Made by a program: the position numbers and the translations under genes
Shown: positions 21,700-34,632 of the stretch, piece after piece
Numbering within the stretch: the first letter of the stretch is position 1
Layout: the number at the start of each line of letters is the position of its first letter
Notes under the pieces: model-generated
Told to the model about the DNA's origin: nothing
Databases searched by the model: none
Seen by the model: only the letters and a program-made list of their open reading frames with translations
From: Acanthornis magna
Taxonomy: Eukaryota; Chordata; Aves; Passeriformes; Acanthizidae
Direction: 5' to 3'
NCBI GenBank assembly: GCA_036785705.1
Contig: JAWUZG010000159.1
Coordinates: 62,001-126,000 of the forward strand
Length of the DNA: 64,000 nucleotides

Positions 21700-23523
21700 G
21701 TGCCACCTATGGTGCTGAGCCCCTCTGGCCCAGTGCCAAGCTGCCCTCAGGAGGGTGGGTCAGGCTGGAGAGATCTAAAGGGCCTGGAGCTCCAGCAACA
21801 CTGGCGCTGGAAAGGGCCTGCCGAGGCCATTGCAGCAGCGCCCCAACATTGCTGCTCCTCCATCTTTCTGAGGTGGAAAACCCAGGTAGTGTGTTGGGGT
21901 AATTAGCTAGGGCTAGGGTTAGGGTTACGCCTAGGGTTAGGGTTAGGAGATCTAAAGGGCCGCGAGCTCCAGGAGCACTGGCGCTGGAAAGGGCCTGCCA
22001 AGACGAACGCGGCAAGGCCCCAACCTTGCTGCTCCCACACCTTTCTGATCTGGACCCCCCACAGGGGTGGGCACCTCGGCCCCAGCCCCAGGCTCGGGCC
22101 TAGGCTGCCCTGTGGCTCGGGCTTAGGCTTCAGAGAGCTGTGGAGTCTACAGCTGCAGGGACGCTGGCACTGGACAGGACATTGCGAGGGCATCCATCAC
22201 GGCAGGCTGCTGCCAGAGACTGGATGTTCCGTGGCTCTAAACATCCGGGAATGGCCTGTGTCTGCTGTGAGGGGCCAGCTGGGTTTTGCTGACGGTGAGG
22301 CCTTCAGCGCCTGCTGCGGCCCCAGAGCCGCCCCAAGGCCTGGCTGAGCTGTCAGCCCTGGACTCTTGGGCTGGCAGTGCTCACCTGGGCCCTGAGTGGC
22401 CATGTGACCAGCAGTCCCAGCTGAGGGCTGGGGACATGAAGGCCATGGGGCTTAAAGGACGCAGCATGAGGTCAGCACATGGTCACAGCCTAGAATCCTG
22501 CATGGGCTTCCTGTCCCGTCCCTGGTGCAATCCTCGGAGGTGGGAGCTCTGTGCACGTTTTTCTAGATCTCTCCTTCTGGCTTTGTCTCTGCCTGTCTTT
22601 CTTCTCCTACTTCTCTTTGCCTAGAACTTTTGGCTAACATAGCATTTTGTATGTTTCAGGGTTCTTCTCCGTGGGGCTCAGTTGATGCTCGACAAATGCT
22701 AAATTAACACTGAGTACTGCTCTGGTAAGTAGTTGAGAGTTGAATTCTATGTTGTGTTTCGTCCTTTGCTGTCGCCGGTGGTGTGGGCTGGACCAGCCGA
22801 CCACCAGGTTCGGACAGCGGCTCGTCAGCGGTGTCTGCTAGCGTCCCTGGGTCCCAGGTTCACTGCAGTCAGGGACCGTCTCCCCTAGCCGCGAGCCGCT
22901 CCTCCCTAGGATGGCAGCCACGATGTCCCAAAAGCTGGAGTGCTTCAATGGAGAGTGTTCCCTCGCCCAGATCCCAATCAGATAGGCAGTCACGCGGTGG
23001 TCAGCGGCTTGATGTCAAGGGTGAGAGACCCTGGCCAGAGCCGGACATAAGACTTTATTCTGAGGGTTACAAGCAATCTCGGAACCGCACGGGGGAGGAA
23101 TCGGGGAGGGACAAACGGCCAGGGACCAATCGGGAAGGAGGAAGGGAGGAGAGGGAAACACAAATACAGTCCTGGACTGAGAGCAGAACAAATAATGAAC
23201 TCAACATTTCTCTGGAGCAATCCATCCTCGACTCCACCCCAGGGGGGTTTTAGTCCCTGGGTCTCCCCAGCTTTCTCAGGGGGGAAGGAACTCTCTGGGC
23301 TTGAACCACTGCAACACTTTGCCAAAGATGGTTTATTTTTGAGCATTTGATTTTGATCCTTTTGCCAGTAAGGCTTCAGTGTGATTTTCACCTCTTGACT
23401 ATATCTGGTGGGGATTTCTCCTTTGCGCTAAGAGAGAGCAGTAGAACCCTGAGTTAAACCGCTGGATCTAAGGCTCCAGGGCTTAACAGGTGCCTCCATT
23501 GCCAACTGCACACGTTTTAATCT
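21700..23523. repeat. Satellite unit U16, 1824 bp, with LTR copy 5
   Basis: Telomere-like block 21908-21947. It starts with GGAGGGTGGG, unlike U9, but matches U9 from about 21753 on, including GCTGTGAGG. This places the left edge of the clean 11.1-kb match. Confidence 0.96.
22770..23316 (-). mobile_element. Solo LTR, copy 5 (in U16)
   Basis: 547 bp. Alleles are T at +243 and T at +441, with CGACAA and TTGTGTTTCG on the left. It corresponds to copy 1 in the second copy of the seven-unit repeat. Confidence 0.87.
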
Positions 23524-25347
23524 GTGCCACCTATGGTGCTGAGCCCCTCTGGCCCAGTGCCAAGCTGCCCTCAGGGGGGTGGGTCAGGCTGGAGAGATCT
23601 AAAGGGCCTGGAGCTCCAGCAACACTGGCGCTGGAAAGGGCCTGCTGAGGCCATTGCAGCAGCGCCCCAACATTGCTGCTCCTCCATCTTTCTGAGGTGG
23701 AAAACCCAGGTAGTGTGTTGGGGTAATTAGCTAGGGCTAGGGTTAGGGTTACGCCTAGGGTTAGGGTTAGGAGATCTAAAGGGCCGCGAGCTCCAGGAGC
23801 ACTGGTGCTGGAAAGGGCCTGCCAAGACGAACGCGGCAAGGCCCCAACCTTGCTGCTCCCACACCTTTCTGATCTGGACCCCCCACAGGGGTGGGCACCT
23901 CGGCCCCAGCCCCAGGCTCGGGCCTAGGCTGCCCTGTGGCTCGGGCTTAGGCTTCAGAGAGCTGTGGAGTCTACAGCTGCGGGGACGCTGGCACTGGACA
24001 GGACATTGCGAGGGCATCCATCACGGCAGGCTGCTGCCAGAGACTGGATGTTCCATGGCTCTAAACATCCGGGAATGGCCTGTGTCTGCTGCGAGGGGCC
24101 AGCTGGGTTTTGCTGACGGTGAGGCCTTCAGCGCCTGCTGCGGCCCCAGAGCCGCCCCAAGGCCTGGCTGAGCTGTCAGCCCTGGACTCTTGGGCTGGCA
24201 GTGCTCACCTGGGCCCTGAGTGGCCATGTGACCAGCAGTCCCAGCTGAGGGCTGGGGACATGAAGGCCATGGGGCTTAAAGGACGCAGCATGAGGTCAGC
24301 ACATGGTCACAGCCTAGAATCCTGCATGGGCTTCCTGTCCCGTCCCTGGTGCAATCCTCGGAGGTGGGAGCTCTGTGCACGTTTTTCTAGATCTCTCCTT
24401 CTGGCTTTGTCTCTGCCTGTCTTTCTTCTCCTACTTCTCTTTGCCTAGAACTTTTGGCTAACATAGCATTTTGTATGTTTCAGGGTTCTTCTCCGTGGGG
24501 CTCAGTTGATGCTAGGTAAATGCTAAATTAACACTGAGTACTGCTCTGGTAAGTAGTTGAGAGTTGAATTCTATGTTGTATTTCGTCCTTTGCTGTCGCC
24601 GGTGGTGTGGGCTGGACCAGCCGACCACCAGGTTCGGACAGCGGCTCGTCAGCGGTGTCTGCTAGCGTCCCTGGGTCCCAGGTTCACTGCAGTCAGGGAC
24701 CGTCTCCCCTAGCCGCGAGCCGCTCCTCCCTAGGATGGCAGCCACGATGTCCCAAAAGCTGGAGTGCTTCAATGGAGAGTGTTCCCTCGCCCAGATCCCA
24801 ATCAGATAGGCAGTCACGCGGTGGTCAGCGGCTTGATGTCAAGGGTGAGAGACCCTGGCCAGAGCCGGACATAAGACTTTATTCTGAGGGTTACAAGCAA
24901 TCTCGGAACCGCACGGGGGAGGAATCGGGGAGGGACAAACGGCCAGGGACCAATCGGGAAGGAGGAAGGGAGGAGAGGGAAACACAAATACAGTCCTGGA
25001 CTGAGAGCAGAACAAATAATGAACTCAACATTTCTCTGGAGCAATCCATCCTCGACTCCACCCCAGGGGGGTTTTAGTCCCTGGGTCTCCCCAGCTTTCT
25101 CAGGGGGGAAGGAACTCTCTGGGCTTGAACCACTGCAACACTTTGCCAAAGATGGTTTATTTTTGAGCATTTGATTTTGATCCTTTTGCCAGTAAGGCTT
25201 CAGTGTGATTTTCACCTCTTGACTATATCTGGTGGGGATTTCTCCTTTGCGCTAAGAGAGAGCAGTAGAACCCTGAGTTAAACCGCTGGATCTAAGGCTC
25301 CAGGGCTTAACAGGTGCCTCCATTGCCAACTGCACACGTTTTAATCT
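23524..25347. repeat. Satellite unit U17, 1824 bp, with LTR copy 6
   Basis: Telomere-like block 23732-23771. It has the same rare alleles as U10, including ACTGGTGCTGG and the recombinant AGGTAA flank before the LTR. Confidence 0.96.
24594..25140 (-). mobile_element. Solo LTR, copy 6 (in U17)
   Basis: 547 bp. Alleles are T at +243 and T at +441. It shares with copy 2 the exchanged left flank (AGGTAA, TTGTATTTCG), so that exchange predates the 11.1-kb duplication. Confidence 0.87.
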
Positions 25348-26618
25348 GTGCCACCTATGGTGCTGAGCCCCTCTGGCCCAGTGCCAAGCTGCCCTCAGGA
25401 GGGTGGGTCAGGCTGGAGAGATCTAAAGGGCCTGGAGCTCCAGCAACACTGGCGCTGGAAAGGGCCTGCTGAGGCCATTGCAGCAGCGCCCCAACATTGC
25501 TGCTCCTCCATCTTTCTGAGGTGGAAAACCCAGGTAGTGTGTTGGGGTAATTAGCTAGGGCTAGGGTTAGGGTTACGCCTAGGGTTAGGGTTAGGAGATC
25601 TAAAGGGCCGCGAGCTCCAGGAGCACTGGCGCTGGAAAGGGCCTGCCAAGACGAACGCGGCAAGGCCCCAACCTTGCTGCTCCCACACCTTTCTGATCTG
25701 GACCCCCCACAGGGGTGGGCACCTCGGCCCCAGCCCCAGGCTCGGGCCTAGGCTGCCCTGTGGCTCGGGCTTAGGCTTCAGAGAGCTGTGGAGTCTACAG
25801 CTGCGGGGACGCTGGCACTGGACAGGACATTGCGAGGGCATCCATCACGGCAGGCTGCTGCCAGAGACTGGATGTTCCATGGCTCTAAACATCCGGGAAT
25901 GGCCTGTGTCTGCTGCGAGGGGCCAGCTGGGTTTTGCTGACGGTGAGGCCTTCAGCGCCTGCTGCGGCCCCAGAGCCGCTCCAAGGCCTGGCTGAGCTGT
26001 CAGCCCTGGACTCTTGGGCTGGCAGTGCTCACCTGGGCCCTGAGTGGCCATGTGACCAGCAGTCCCAACTGAGGGCTGGGGACATGAAGGCCATGGGGCT
26101 TAAAGGACGCAGCATGAGGTCAGCACATGGTCACAGCCTAGAATCCTGCATGGGCTTCCTGTCCCGTCCCTGGTGCAATCCTCGGAGGTGGGAGCTCTGT
26201 GCACGTTTTTCTAGATCTCTCCTTCTGGCTTTGTCTCTGCCTGTCTTTCTTCTCCTACTTCTCTTTGCCTAGAACTTTTGGCTAACATAGCATTTTGTAT
26301 GTTTCAGGGTTCTTCTCCGTGGGGCTCAGTTGATGCTAGGTAAATGCTAAATTAACACTGAGTACTGCTCTGGTAAGTAGTTGAGAGTTGAATTCTATGT
26401 TGTATTTCATCCTTTGCCGAAGATGGTTTATTTTTGAGCATTTGATTTTGACCCTTTTGCCAATAAGGCTTCAGTGTGATTTTCACCTCTTGACTATATC
26501 TGGTGGGCATTTCTCCTTTGCGCTAAGAGAGAGCAGTAGAACCCTGAGTTAAACCGCTGGATCTAAGGCTCCAGGGCTTAACAGGTGCCTCCATTGCCAA
26601 TTGCACACGTTTTAATCT
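25348..26618. repeat. Satellite unit U18, 1271 bp
   Basis: Telomere-like block 25556-25595. Matches U11: GGAGGGTGGG, CCTGCTGAGG, TCCCAACTGAG, and a tail with TTGACCC, GTGGGCATTTC and CCAATTGC. Confidence 0.96.
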
Positions 26619-28442
26619 GTGCCACCTATGGTGCTGAGCCCCTCTGGCCCAGTGCCAAGCTGCCCTCAGGGGGGTGGGTCAGGCTGGAGAGATCTAAAGG
26701 GCCTGGAGCTCCAGCAACACTGGCGCTGGAAAGGGCCTGCCGAGGCCATTGCAGCAGCGCCCCAACATTGCTGCTCCTCCATCTTTCTGAGGTGGAAAAC
26801 CCAGGTAGTGTGTTGGGGTAATTAGCTAGGGCTAGGGTTAGGGTTACGCCTAGGGTTAGGGTTAGGAGATCTAAAGGGCCGCGAGCTCCAGGAGCACTGG
26901 CGCTGGAAAGGGCCTGCCAAGACGAACGCGGCAAGGCCCCAACCTTGCTGCTCCCACACCTTTCTGATCTGGACCCCCCACAGGGGTGGGCACCTCGGCC
27001 CCAGCCCCAGGCTCGGGCCTAGGCTGCCCTGTGGCTCGGGCTTAGGCTTCAGAGAGCTGTGGAGTCTACAGCTGCAGGGACACTGGCACTGGACAGGACA
27101 TTGCGAGGGCATCCATCACGGCAGGCTGCTGCCAGAGACTGGATGTTCCATGGCTCTAAACATCCGGGAATGGCCTGTGTCTGCTGCGAGGGGCCAGCTG
27201 GGTTTTGCTGACGGTGAGGCCTTCAGCGCCTGCTGCGGCCCCAGAGCCGCTCCAAGGCCTGGCTGAGCTGTCAGCCCTGGACTCTTGGGCTGGCAGTGCT
27301 CACCTGGGCCCTGAGTGGCCATGTGACCAGCAGTCCCAGCTGAGGGCTGGGGACATGAAGGCCATGGGGCTTAAAGGGCGCAGCATGAGGTCAGCACATG
27401 GTCACAGCCTAGAATCCTGCATGGGCTTCCTGTCCCGTCCCTGGTGCAATCCTCGGAGGTGGGAGCTCTGTGCACGTTTTTCTAGATCTCTCCTTCTGGC
27501 TTTGTCTCTGCCTGTCTTTCTTCTCCTACTTCTCTTTGCCTAGAACTTTTGGCTAACATAGCATTTTGTATGTTTCAGGGTTCTTCTCCGTGGGGCTCAG
27601 TTGATGCTCGACAAATGCTAAATTAACACTGAGTACTGCTCTGGTAAGTAGTTGAGAGTTGAATTCTATGTTGTGTTTCGTCCTTTGCTGTCGCCGGTGG
27701 TGTGGGCTGGACCAGCCGACCACCAGGTTCGGACAGCGGCTCGTCAGCGGTGTCTGCTAGCGTCCCTGGGTCCCAGGTTCACTGCAGTCAGGGACCGTCT
27801 CCCCTAGCCGCGAGCCGCTCCTCCCTAGGATGGCAGCCACGATGTCCCAAAAGCTGGAGTGCTTCAATGGAGAGTGTTCCCTCGCCCAGATCCCAATCAG
27901 ATAGGCAGTCACGCGGTGGTCAGCGGCTTGAGGTCAAGGGTGAGAGACCCTGGCCAGAGCCGGACATAAGACTTTATTCTGAGGGTTACAAGCAATCTCG
28001 GAACCGCACGGGGGAGGAATCGGGGAGGGACAAATGGCCAGGGACCAATCGGGAAGGAGGAAGGGAGGAGAGGGAAACACAAATACAGTCCTGGACTGAG
28101 AGCAGAACAAATAATGAACTCAACATTTCTCTGGAGCAATCCATCCTCGACTCCACCCCAGGGGGGTTTTAGTCCCTGGGTCTCCCCAGCTTTCTCAGGG
28201 GGGAAGGAACTCTCTGGGCTTGAACCACTGCAACACTTTGCCAAAGATGGTTTATTTTTGAGCATTTGATTTTGATCCTTTTGCCAGTAAGGCTTCAGTG
28301 TGATTTTCACCTCTTGACTATATCTGGTGGGGATTTCTCCTTTGCGCTAAGAGAGAGCAGTAGAACCCTGAGTTAAACCGCTGGATCTAAGGCTCCAGGG
28401 CTTAACAGGTGCCTCCATTGCCAACTGCACACGTTTTAATCT
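26619..28442. repeat. Satellite unit U19, 1824 bp, with LTR copy 7
   Basis: Telomere-like block 26827-26866. It has GGGACACTGGC. It corresponds to U12 but without that unit's indels, which makes it the natural reference for judging them. Confidence 0.96.
27689..28235 (-). mobile_element. Solo LTR, copy 7 (in U19)
   Basis: 547 bp. Alleles are G at +243 and T at +441. A private T at 28035 (CAAATGGCC for CAAACGGCC) is a C-to-T change at a CpG. It corresponds to copy 3. Confidence 0.87.
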
Positions 28443-29713
28443 GTGCCACCTATGGTGCTGAGCCCCTCTGGCCCAGTGCCAAGCTGCCCTCAGGGGGGTG
28501 GGTCAGGCTGGAGAGATCTAAAGGGCCTGGAGCTCCAGCAACACTGGCGCTGGAAAGGGCCTGCTGAGGCCATTGCAGCAGCGCCCCAACATTGCTGCTC
28601 CTCCATCTTTCTGAGGTGGAAAACCCAGGTAGTGTGTTGGGGTAATTAGCTAGGGCTAGGGTTAGGGTTACGCCTAGGGTTAGGGTTAGGAGATCTAAAG
28701 GGCCGCGAGCTCCAGGAGCACTGGTGCTGGAAAGGGCCTGCCAAGACGAACGCGGCAAGGCCCCAACCTTGCTGCTCCCACACCTTTCTGATCTGGACCC
28801 CCCACAGGGGTGGGCACCTCGGCCCCAGCCCCAGGCTCGGGCCTAGGCTGCCCTGTGGCTCGGGCTTAGGCTTCAGAGAGCTGTGGAGTCTACAGCTGCG
28901 GGGACGCTGGCACTGGACAGGACATTGCGAGGGCATCCATCACGGCAGGCTGCTGCCAGAGACTGGATGTTCCATGGCTCTAAACATCCGGGAATGGCCT
29001 GTGTCTGCTGCGAGGGGCCAGCTGGGTTTTGCTGACGGTGAGGCCTTCAGCGCCTGCTGCGGCCCCAGAGCCGCTCCAAGGCCTGGCTGAGCTGTCAGCC
29101 CTGGACTCTTGGGCTGGCAGTGCTCACCTGGGCCCTGAGTGGCCATGTGACCAGCAGTCCCAGCTGAGGGCTGGGGACATGAAGGCCATGGGGCTTAAAG
29201 GACGCAGCATGAGGTCAGCACATGGTCACAGCCTAGAATCCTGCATGGGCTTCCTGTCCCGTCCCTGGTGCAATCCTCGGAGGTGGGAGCTCTGTGCACG
29301 TTTTTCTAGATCTCTCCTTCTGGCTTTGTCTCTGCCTGTCTTTCTTCTCCTACTTCTCTTTGCCTAGAACTTTTGGCTAACATAGCATTTTGTATGTTTC
29401 AGGGTTCTTCTCCGTGGGGCTCAGTTGATGCTAGGTAAATGCTAAATTAACACTGAGTACTGCTCTGGTAAGTAGTTGAGAGTTGAATTCTATGTTGTAT
29501 TTCATCCTTTGCCGAAGATGGTTTATTTTTGAGCATTTGATTTTGACCCTTTTGCCAATAAGGCTTCAGTGTGATTTTCACCTCTTGACTATATCTGGTG
29601 GGCATTTCTCCTTTGCGCTAAGAGAGAGCAGTAGAACCCTGAGTTAAACCGCTGGATCTAAGGCTCCAGGGCTTAACAGGTGCCTCCATTGCCAATTGCA
29701 CACGTTTTAATCT
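28443..29713. repeat. Satellite unit U20, 1271 bp
   Basis: Telomere-like block 28651-28690. It has ACTGGTGCTGG and GCTGCGGGGAC. It corresponds to U13 with the full 1271-bp length. Tail TTGACCC, GTGGGCATTTC, CCAATTGC. Confidence 0.96.
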
Positions 29714-31537
29714 GTGCCACCTATGGTGCTGAGCCCCTCTGGCCCAGTGCCAAGCTGCCCTCAGGGGGGTGGGTCAGGCTGGAGAGATCTAAAGGGCCTG
29801 GAGCTCCAGCAACACTGGCGCTGGAAAGGGCCTGCCGAGGCCATTGCAGCAGCGCCCCAACATTGCTGCTCCTCCATCTTTCTGAGGTGGAAAACCCAGG
29901 TAGTGTGTTGGGGTAATTAGCTAGGGCTAGGGTTAGGGTTACGCCTAGGGTTAGGGTTAGGAGATCTAAAGGGCCGCGAGCTCCAGGAGCACTGGCGCTG
30001 GAAAGGGCCTGCCAAGACGAACGCGGCAAGGCCCCAACCTTGCTGCTCCCACACCTTTCTGATCTGGACCCCCCACAGGGGTGGGCACCTCGGCCCCAGC
30101 CCCAGGCTCGGGCCTAGGCTGCCCTGTGGCTCGGGCTTAGGCTTCAGAGAGCTGTGGAGTCTACAGCTGCAGGGACACTGGCACTGGACAGGACATTGCG
30201 AGGGCATCCATCACGGCAGGCTGCTGCCAGAGACTGGATGTTCCATGGCTCTAAACATCCGGGAATGGCCTGTGTCTGCTGCGAGGGGCCAGCTGGGTTT
30301 TGCTGACGGTGAGGCCTTCAGCGCCTGCTGCGGCCCCAGAGCCGCTCCAAGGCCTGGCTGAGCTGTCAGCCCTGGACTCTTGGGCTGGCAGTGCTCACCT
30401 GGGCCCTGAGTGGCCATGTGACCAGCAGTCCCAGCTGAGGGCTGGGGACATGAAGGCCATGGGGCTTAAAGGGCGCAGCATGAGGTCAGCACATGGTCAC
30501 AGCCTAGAATCCTGCATGGGCTTCCTGTCCCGTCCCTGGTGCAATCCTCGGAGGTGGGAGCTCTGTGCACGTTTTTCTAGATCTCTCCTTCTGGCTTCGT
30601 CTCTGCCTGTCTTTCTTCTCCTACTTCTCTTTGCCTAGAACTTTTGGCTAACATAGCATTTTGTATGTTTCAGGGTTCTTCTCCGTGGGGCTCAGTTGAT
30701 GCTCGACAAATGCTAAATTAACACTGAGTACTGCTCTGGTAAGTAGTTGAGAGTTGAATTCTATGTTGTGTTTCGTCCTTTGCTGTCGCCGGTGGTGTGG
30801 GCTGGACCAGCCGACCACCAGGTTCGGACAGCGGCTCGTCAGCGGTGTCTGCTAGCGTCCCTGGGTCCCAGGTTCACTGCAGTCAGGGACCGTCTCCCCT
30901 AGCCGCGAGCCGCTCCTCCCTAGGATGGCAGCCACGATGTCCCAAAAGCTGGAGTGCTTCAATGGAGAGTGTTCCCTCGCCCAGATCCCAATCAGATAGG
31001 CAGTCACGCGGTGGTCAGCGGCTTGAGGTCAAGGGTGAGAGACCCTGGCCAGAGCCGGACATAAGACTTTATTCTGAGGGTTACAAGCAATCTCGGAACC
31101 GCACGGGGGAGGAATCGGGGAGGGACAAACGGCCAGGGACCAATCGGGAAGGAGGAAGGGAGGAGAGGGAAACACAAATACAGTCCTGGACTGAGAGCAG
31201 AACAAATAATGAACTCAACATTTCCCTGGAGCAATCCATCCTCGACTCCACCCCAGGGGGGTTTTAGTCCCTGGGTCTCCCCAGCTTTCTCAGGGGGGAA
31301 GGAACTCTCTGGGCTTGAACCACTGCAACACTTTGCCAAAGATGGTTTATTTTTGAGCATTTGATTTTGATCCTTTTGCCAGTAAGGCTTCAGTGTGATT
31401 TTCACCTCTTGACTATATCTGGTGGGGATTTCTCCTTTGCGCTAAGAGAGAGCAGTAGAACCCTGAGTTAAACCGCTGGATCTAAGGCTCCAGGGCTTAA
31501 CAGGTGCCTCCATTGCCAACTGCACACGTTTTAATCT
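29714..31537. repeat. Satellite unit U21, 1824 bp, with LTR copy 8
   Basis: Telomere-like block 29922-29961. It has GGGACACTGGC like U14, but GCTTCGTCTC at 30598 and LTR C at +441. The match to copy A of the seven-unit repeat breaks here. Confidence 0.96.
30784..31330 (-). mobile_element. Solo LTR, copy 8 (in U21)
   Basis: 547 bp. Alleles are G at +243 and C at +441 (ATTTCCCTGG). It is the first copy from the left with C at +441, an allele kept by all copies to the right. It differs there from its positional counterpart, copy 4. Confidence 0.87.
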
Positions 31538-32808
31538 GTGCCACCTATGGTGCTGAGCCCCTCTGGCCCAGTGCCAAGCTGCCCTCAGGAGGGTGGGTCA
31601 GGCTGGAGAGATCTAAAGGGCCTGGAGCTCCAGCAACACTGGCGCTGGAAAGGGCCTGCTGAGGCCATTGCAGCAGCGCCCCAACATTGCTGCTCCTCCA
31701 TCTTTCTGAGGTGGAAAACCCAGGTAGTGTGTTGGGGTAATTAGCTAGGGCTAGGGTTAGGGTTACGCCTAGGGTTAGGGTTAGGAGATCTAAAGGGCCG
31801 CGAGCTCCAGGAGCACTGGCGCTGGAAAGGGCCTGCCAAGACGAACGCGGCAAGGCCCCAACCTTGCTGCTCCCACACCTTTCTGATCTGGACCCCCCAC
31901 AGGGGTGGGCACCTCGGCCCCAGCCCCAGGCTCGGGCCTAGGCTGCCCTGTGGCTCGGGCTTAGGCTTCAGAGAGCTGTGGAGTCTACAGCTGCAGGGAC
32001 GCTGGCACTGGACAGGACATTGCGAGGGCATCCATCACGGCAGGCTGCTGCCAGAGACTGGATGTTCCGTGGCTCTAAACATCCGGGAATGGCCTGTGTC
32101 TGCTGCGAGGGGCCAGCTGGGTTTTGCTGACGGTGAGGCCTTCAGCGCCTGCTGCGGCCCCAGAGCCGCCCCAAGGCCTGGCTGAGCTGTCAGCCCTGGA
32201 CTCTTGGGCTGGCAGTGCTCACCTGGGCCCTGAGTGGCCATGTGACCAGCAGTCCCAGCTGAGGGCTGGGGACATGAAGGCCATGGGGCTTAAAGGGCGC
32301 AGCATGAGGTCAGCACATGGTCACAGCCTAGAATCCTGCATGGGCTTCCTGTCCCGTCCCTGGTGCAATCCTCGGAGGTGGGAGCTCTGTGCACGTTTTT
32401 CTAGATCTCTCCTTCTGGCTTTGTCTCTGCCTGTCTTTCTTCTCCTACTTCTCTTTGCCTAGAACTTTTGGCTAACATAGCATTTTGTATGTTTCAGGGT
32501 TCTTCTCCGTGGGGCTCAGTTGATGCTAGGTAAATGCTAAATTAACACTGAGTACTGCTCTGGTAAGTAGTTGAGAGTTGAATTCTATGTTGTATTTCAT
32601 CCTTTGCCGAAGATGGTTTATTTTTGAGCATTTGATTTTGACCCTTTTGCCAATAAGGCTTCAGTGTGATTTTCACCTCTTGACTATATCTGGTGGGCAT
32701 TTCTCCTTTGCGCTAAGAGAGAGCAGTAGAACCCTGAGTTAAACCGCTGGATCTAAGGCTCCAGGGCTTAACAGGTGCCTCCATTGCCAACTGCACACGT
32801 TTTAATCT
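31538..32808. repeat. Satellite unit U22, 1271 bp
   Basis: Telomere-like block 31746-31785. It has GGAGGGTGGG and CCTGCTGAGG. The tail keeps TTGACCC and GTGGGCATTTC but ends in CCAACTGC, intermediate between the U20 and U24 tails. Confidence 0.96.
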
Positions 32809-34632
32809 GTGCCACCTATGGTGCTGAGCCCCTCTGGCCCAGTGCCAAGCTGCCCTCAGGGGGGTGGGTCAGGCTGGAGAGATCTAAAGGGCCTGGAGCT
32901 CCAGCAACACTGGCGCTGGAAAGGGCCTGCCGAGGCCATTGCAGCAGCGCCCCAACATTGCTGCTCCTCCATCTTTCTGAGGTGGAAAACCCAGGTAGTG
33001 TGTTGGGGTAATTAGCTAGGGCTAGGGTTAGGGTTACGCCTAGGGTTAGGGTTAGGAGATCTAAAGGGCCGCGAGCTCCAGGAGCACTGGCGCTGGAAAG
33101 GGCCTGCCAAGACGAACGCGGCAAGGCCCCAACCTTGCTGCTCCCACACCTTTCTGATCTGGACTCCCCACAGGGGTGGGCACCTCGGCCCCAGCCCCAG
33201 GCTCGGGCCTAGGCTGCCCTGTGGCTCGGGCTTAGGCTTCAGAGAGCTGTGGAGTCTACAGCTGCAGGGACGCTGGCACTGGACAGGACATTGCGAGGGC
33301 ATCCATCACGGCAGGCTGCTGCCAGAGACTGGATGTTCCATGGCTCTAAACATCCGGGAATGGCCTGTGTCTGCTGCGAGGGGCCAGCTGGGTTTTGCTG
33401 ACGGTGAGGCCTTCAGCGCCTGCTGCGGCCCCAGAGCCGCTCCAAGGCCTGGCTGAGCTGTCAGCCCTGGACTCTTGGGCTGGCAGTGCTCACCTGGGCC
33501 CTGAGTGGCCATGTGACCAGCAGTCCCAGCTGAGGGCTGGGGACATGAAGGCCATGGGGCTTAAAGGGCGCAGCATGAGGTCAGCACATGGTCACAGCCT
33601 AGAATCCTGCATGGGCTTCCTGTCCCGTCCCTGGTGCAATCCTCGGAGGTGGGAGCTCTGTGCACGTTTTTCTAGATCTCTCCTTCTGGCTTTGTCTCTG
33701 CCTGTCTTTCTTCTCCTACTTCTCTTTGCCTAGAACTTTTGGCTAACATAGCATTTTGTATGTTTCAGGGTTCTTCTCCGTGGGGCTCAGTTGATGCTCG
33801 ACAAATGCTAAATTAACACTGAGTACTGCTCTGGTAAGTAGTTGAGAGTTGAATTCTATGTTGTGTTTCGTCCTTTGCTGTCGCCGGTGGTGTGGGCTGG
33901 ACCAGCCGACCACCAGGTTCGGACAGCGGCTCGTCAGCGGTGTCTGCTAGCGTCCCTGGGTCCCAGGTTCACTGCAGTCAGGGACCGTCTCCCCTAGCCG
34001 CGAGCCGCTCCTCCCTAGGATGGCAGCCACGATGTCCCAAAAGCTGGAGTGCTTCAATGGAGAGTGTTCCCTCGCCCAGATCCCAATCAGATAGGCAGTC
34101 ACGCGGTGGTCAGCGGCTTGAGGTCAAGGGTGAGAGACCCTGGCCAGAGCCGGACATAAGACTTTATTCTGAGGGTTACAAGCAATCTCGGAACCGCACG
34201 GGGGAGGAATCGGGGAGGGACAAACGGCCAGGGACCAATCGGGAAGGAGGAAGGGAGGAGAGGGAAACACAAATACAGTCCTGGACTGAGAGCAGAACAA
34301 ATAATGAACTCAACATTTCCCTGGAGCAATCCATCCTCGACTCCACCCCAGGGGGGTTTTAGTCCCTGGGTCTCCCCAGCTTTCTCAGGGGGGAAGGAAC
34401 TCTCTGGGCTTGAACCACTGCAACACTTTGCCAAAGATGGTTTATTTTTGAGCATTTGATTTTGATCCTTTTGCCAGTAAGGCTTCAGTGTGATTTTCAC
34501 CTCTTGACTATATCTGGTGGGGATTTCTCCTTTGCGCTAAGAGAGAGCAGTAGAACCCTGAGTTAAACCGCTGGATCTAAGGCTCCAGGGCTTAACAGGT
34601 GCCTCCATTGCCAACTGCACACGTTTTAATCT
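32809..34632. repeat. Satellite unit U23, 1824 bp, with LTR copy 9
   Basis: Telomere-like block 33017-33056. Private GGACTCCCCAC near 33165 (others GGACCCCCCAC). Tail CGACAA. Confidence 0.96.
33879..34425 (-). mobile_element. Solo LTR, copy 9 (in U23)
   Basis: 547 bp with CTTTGC on both sides. Alleles are G at +243 and C at +441. No private change was noticed; it matches copies 8 and 10. Confidence 0.87.

Larger units (their letters stand above)
21700..32808. repeat. Seven-unit higher-order repeat, copy B (11,109 bp)
   Basis: U16 to U22 repeat the L L s L s L s order of copy A. The match is close from about 21753 to 30597. Beyond that, U21 and U22 differ from U14 and U15 at several sites: C at 30598 in the pyrimidine tract, the LTR +441 allele, and GGAGGGTGGG at the start of U22. 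The last part has therefore been replaced, or diverged by exchange with other units. Confidence 0.83.
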
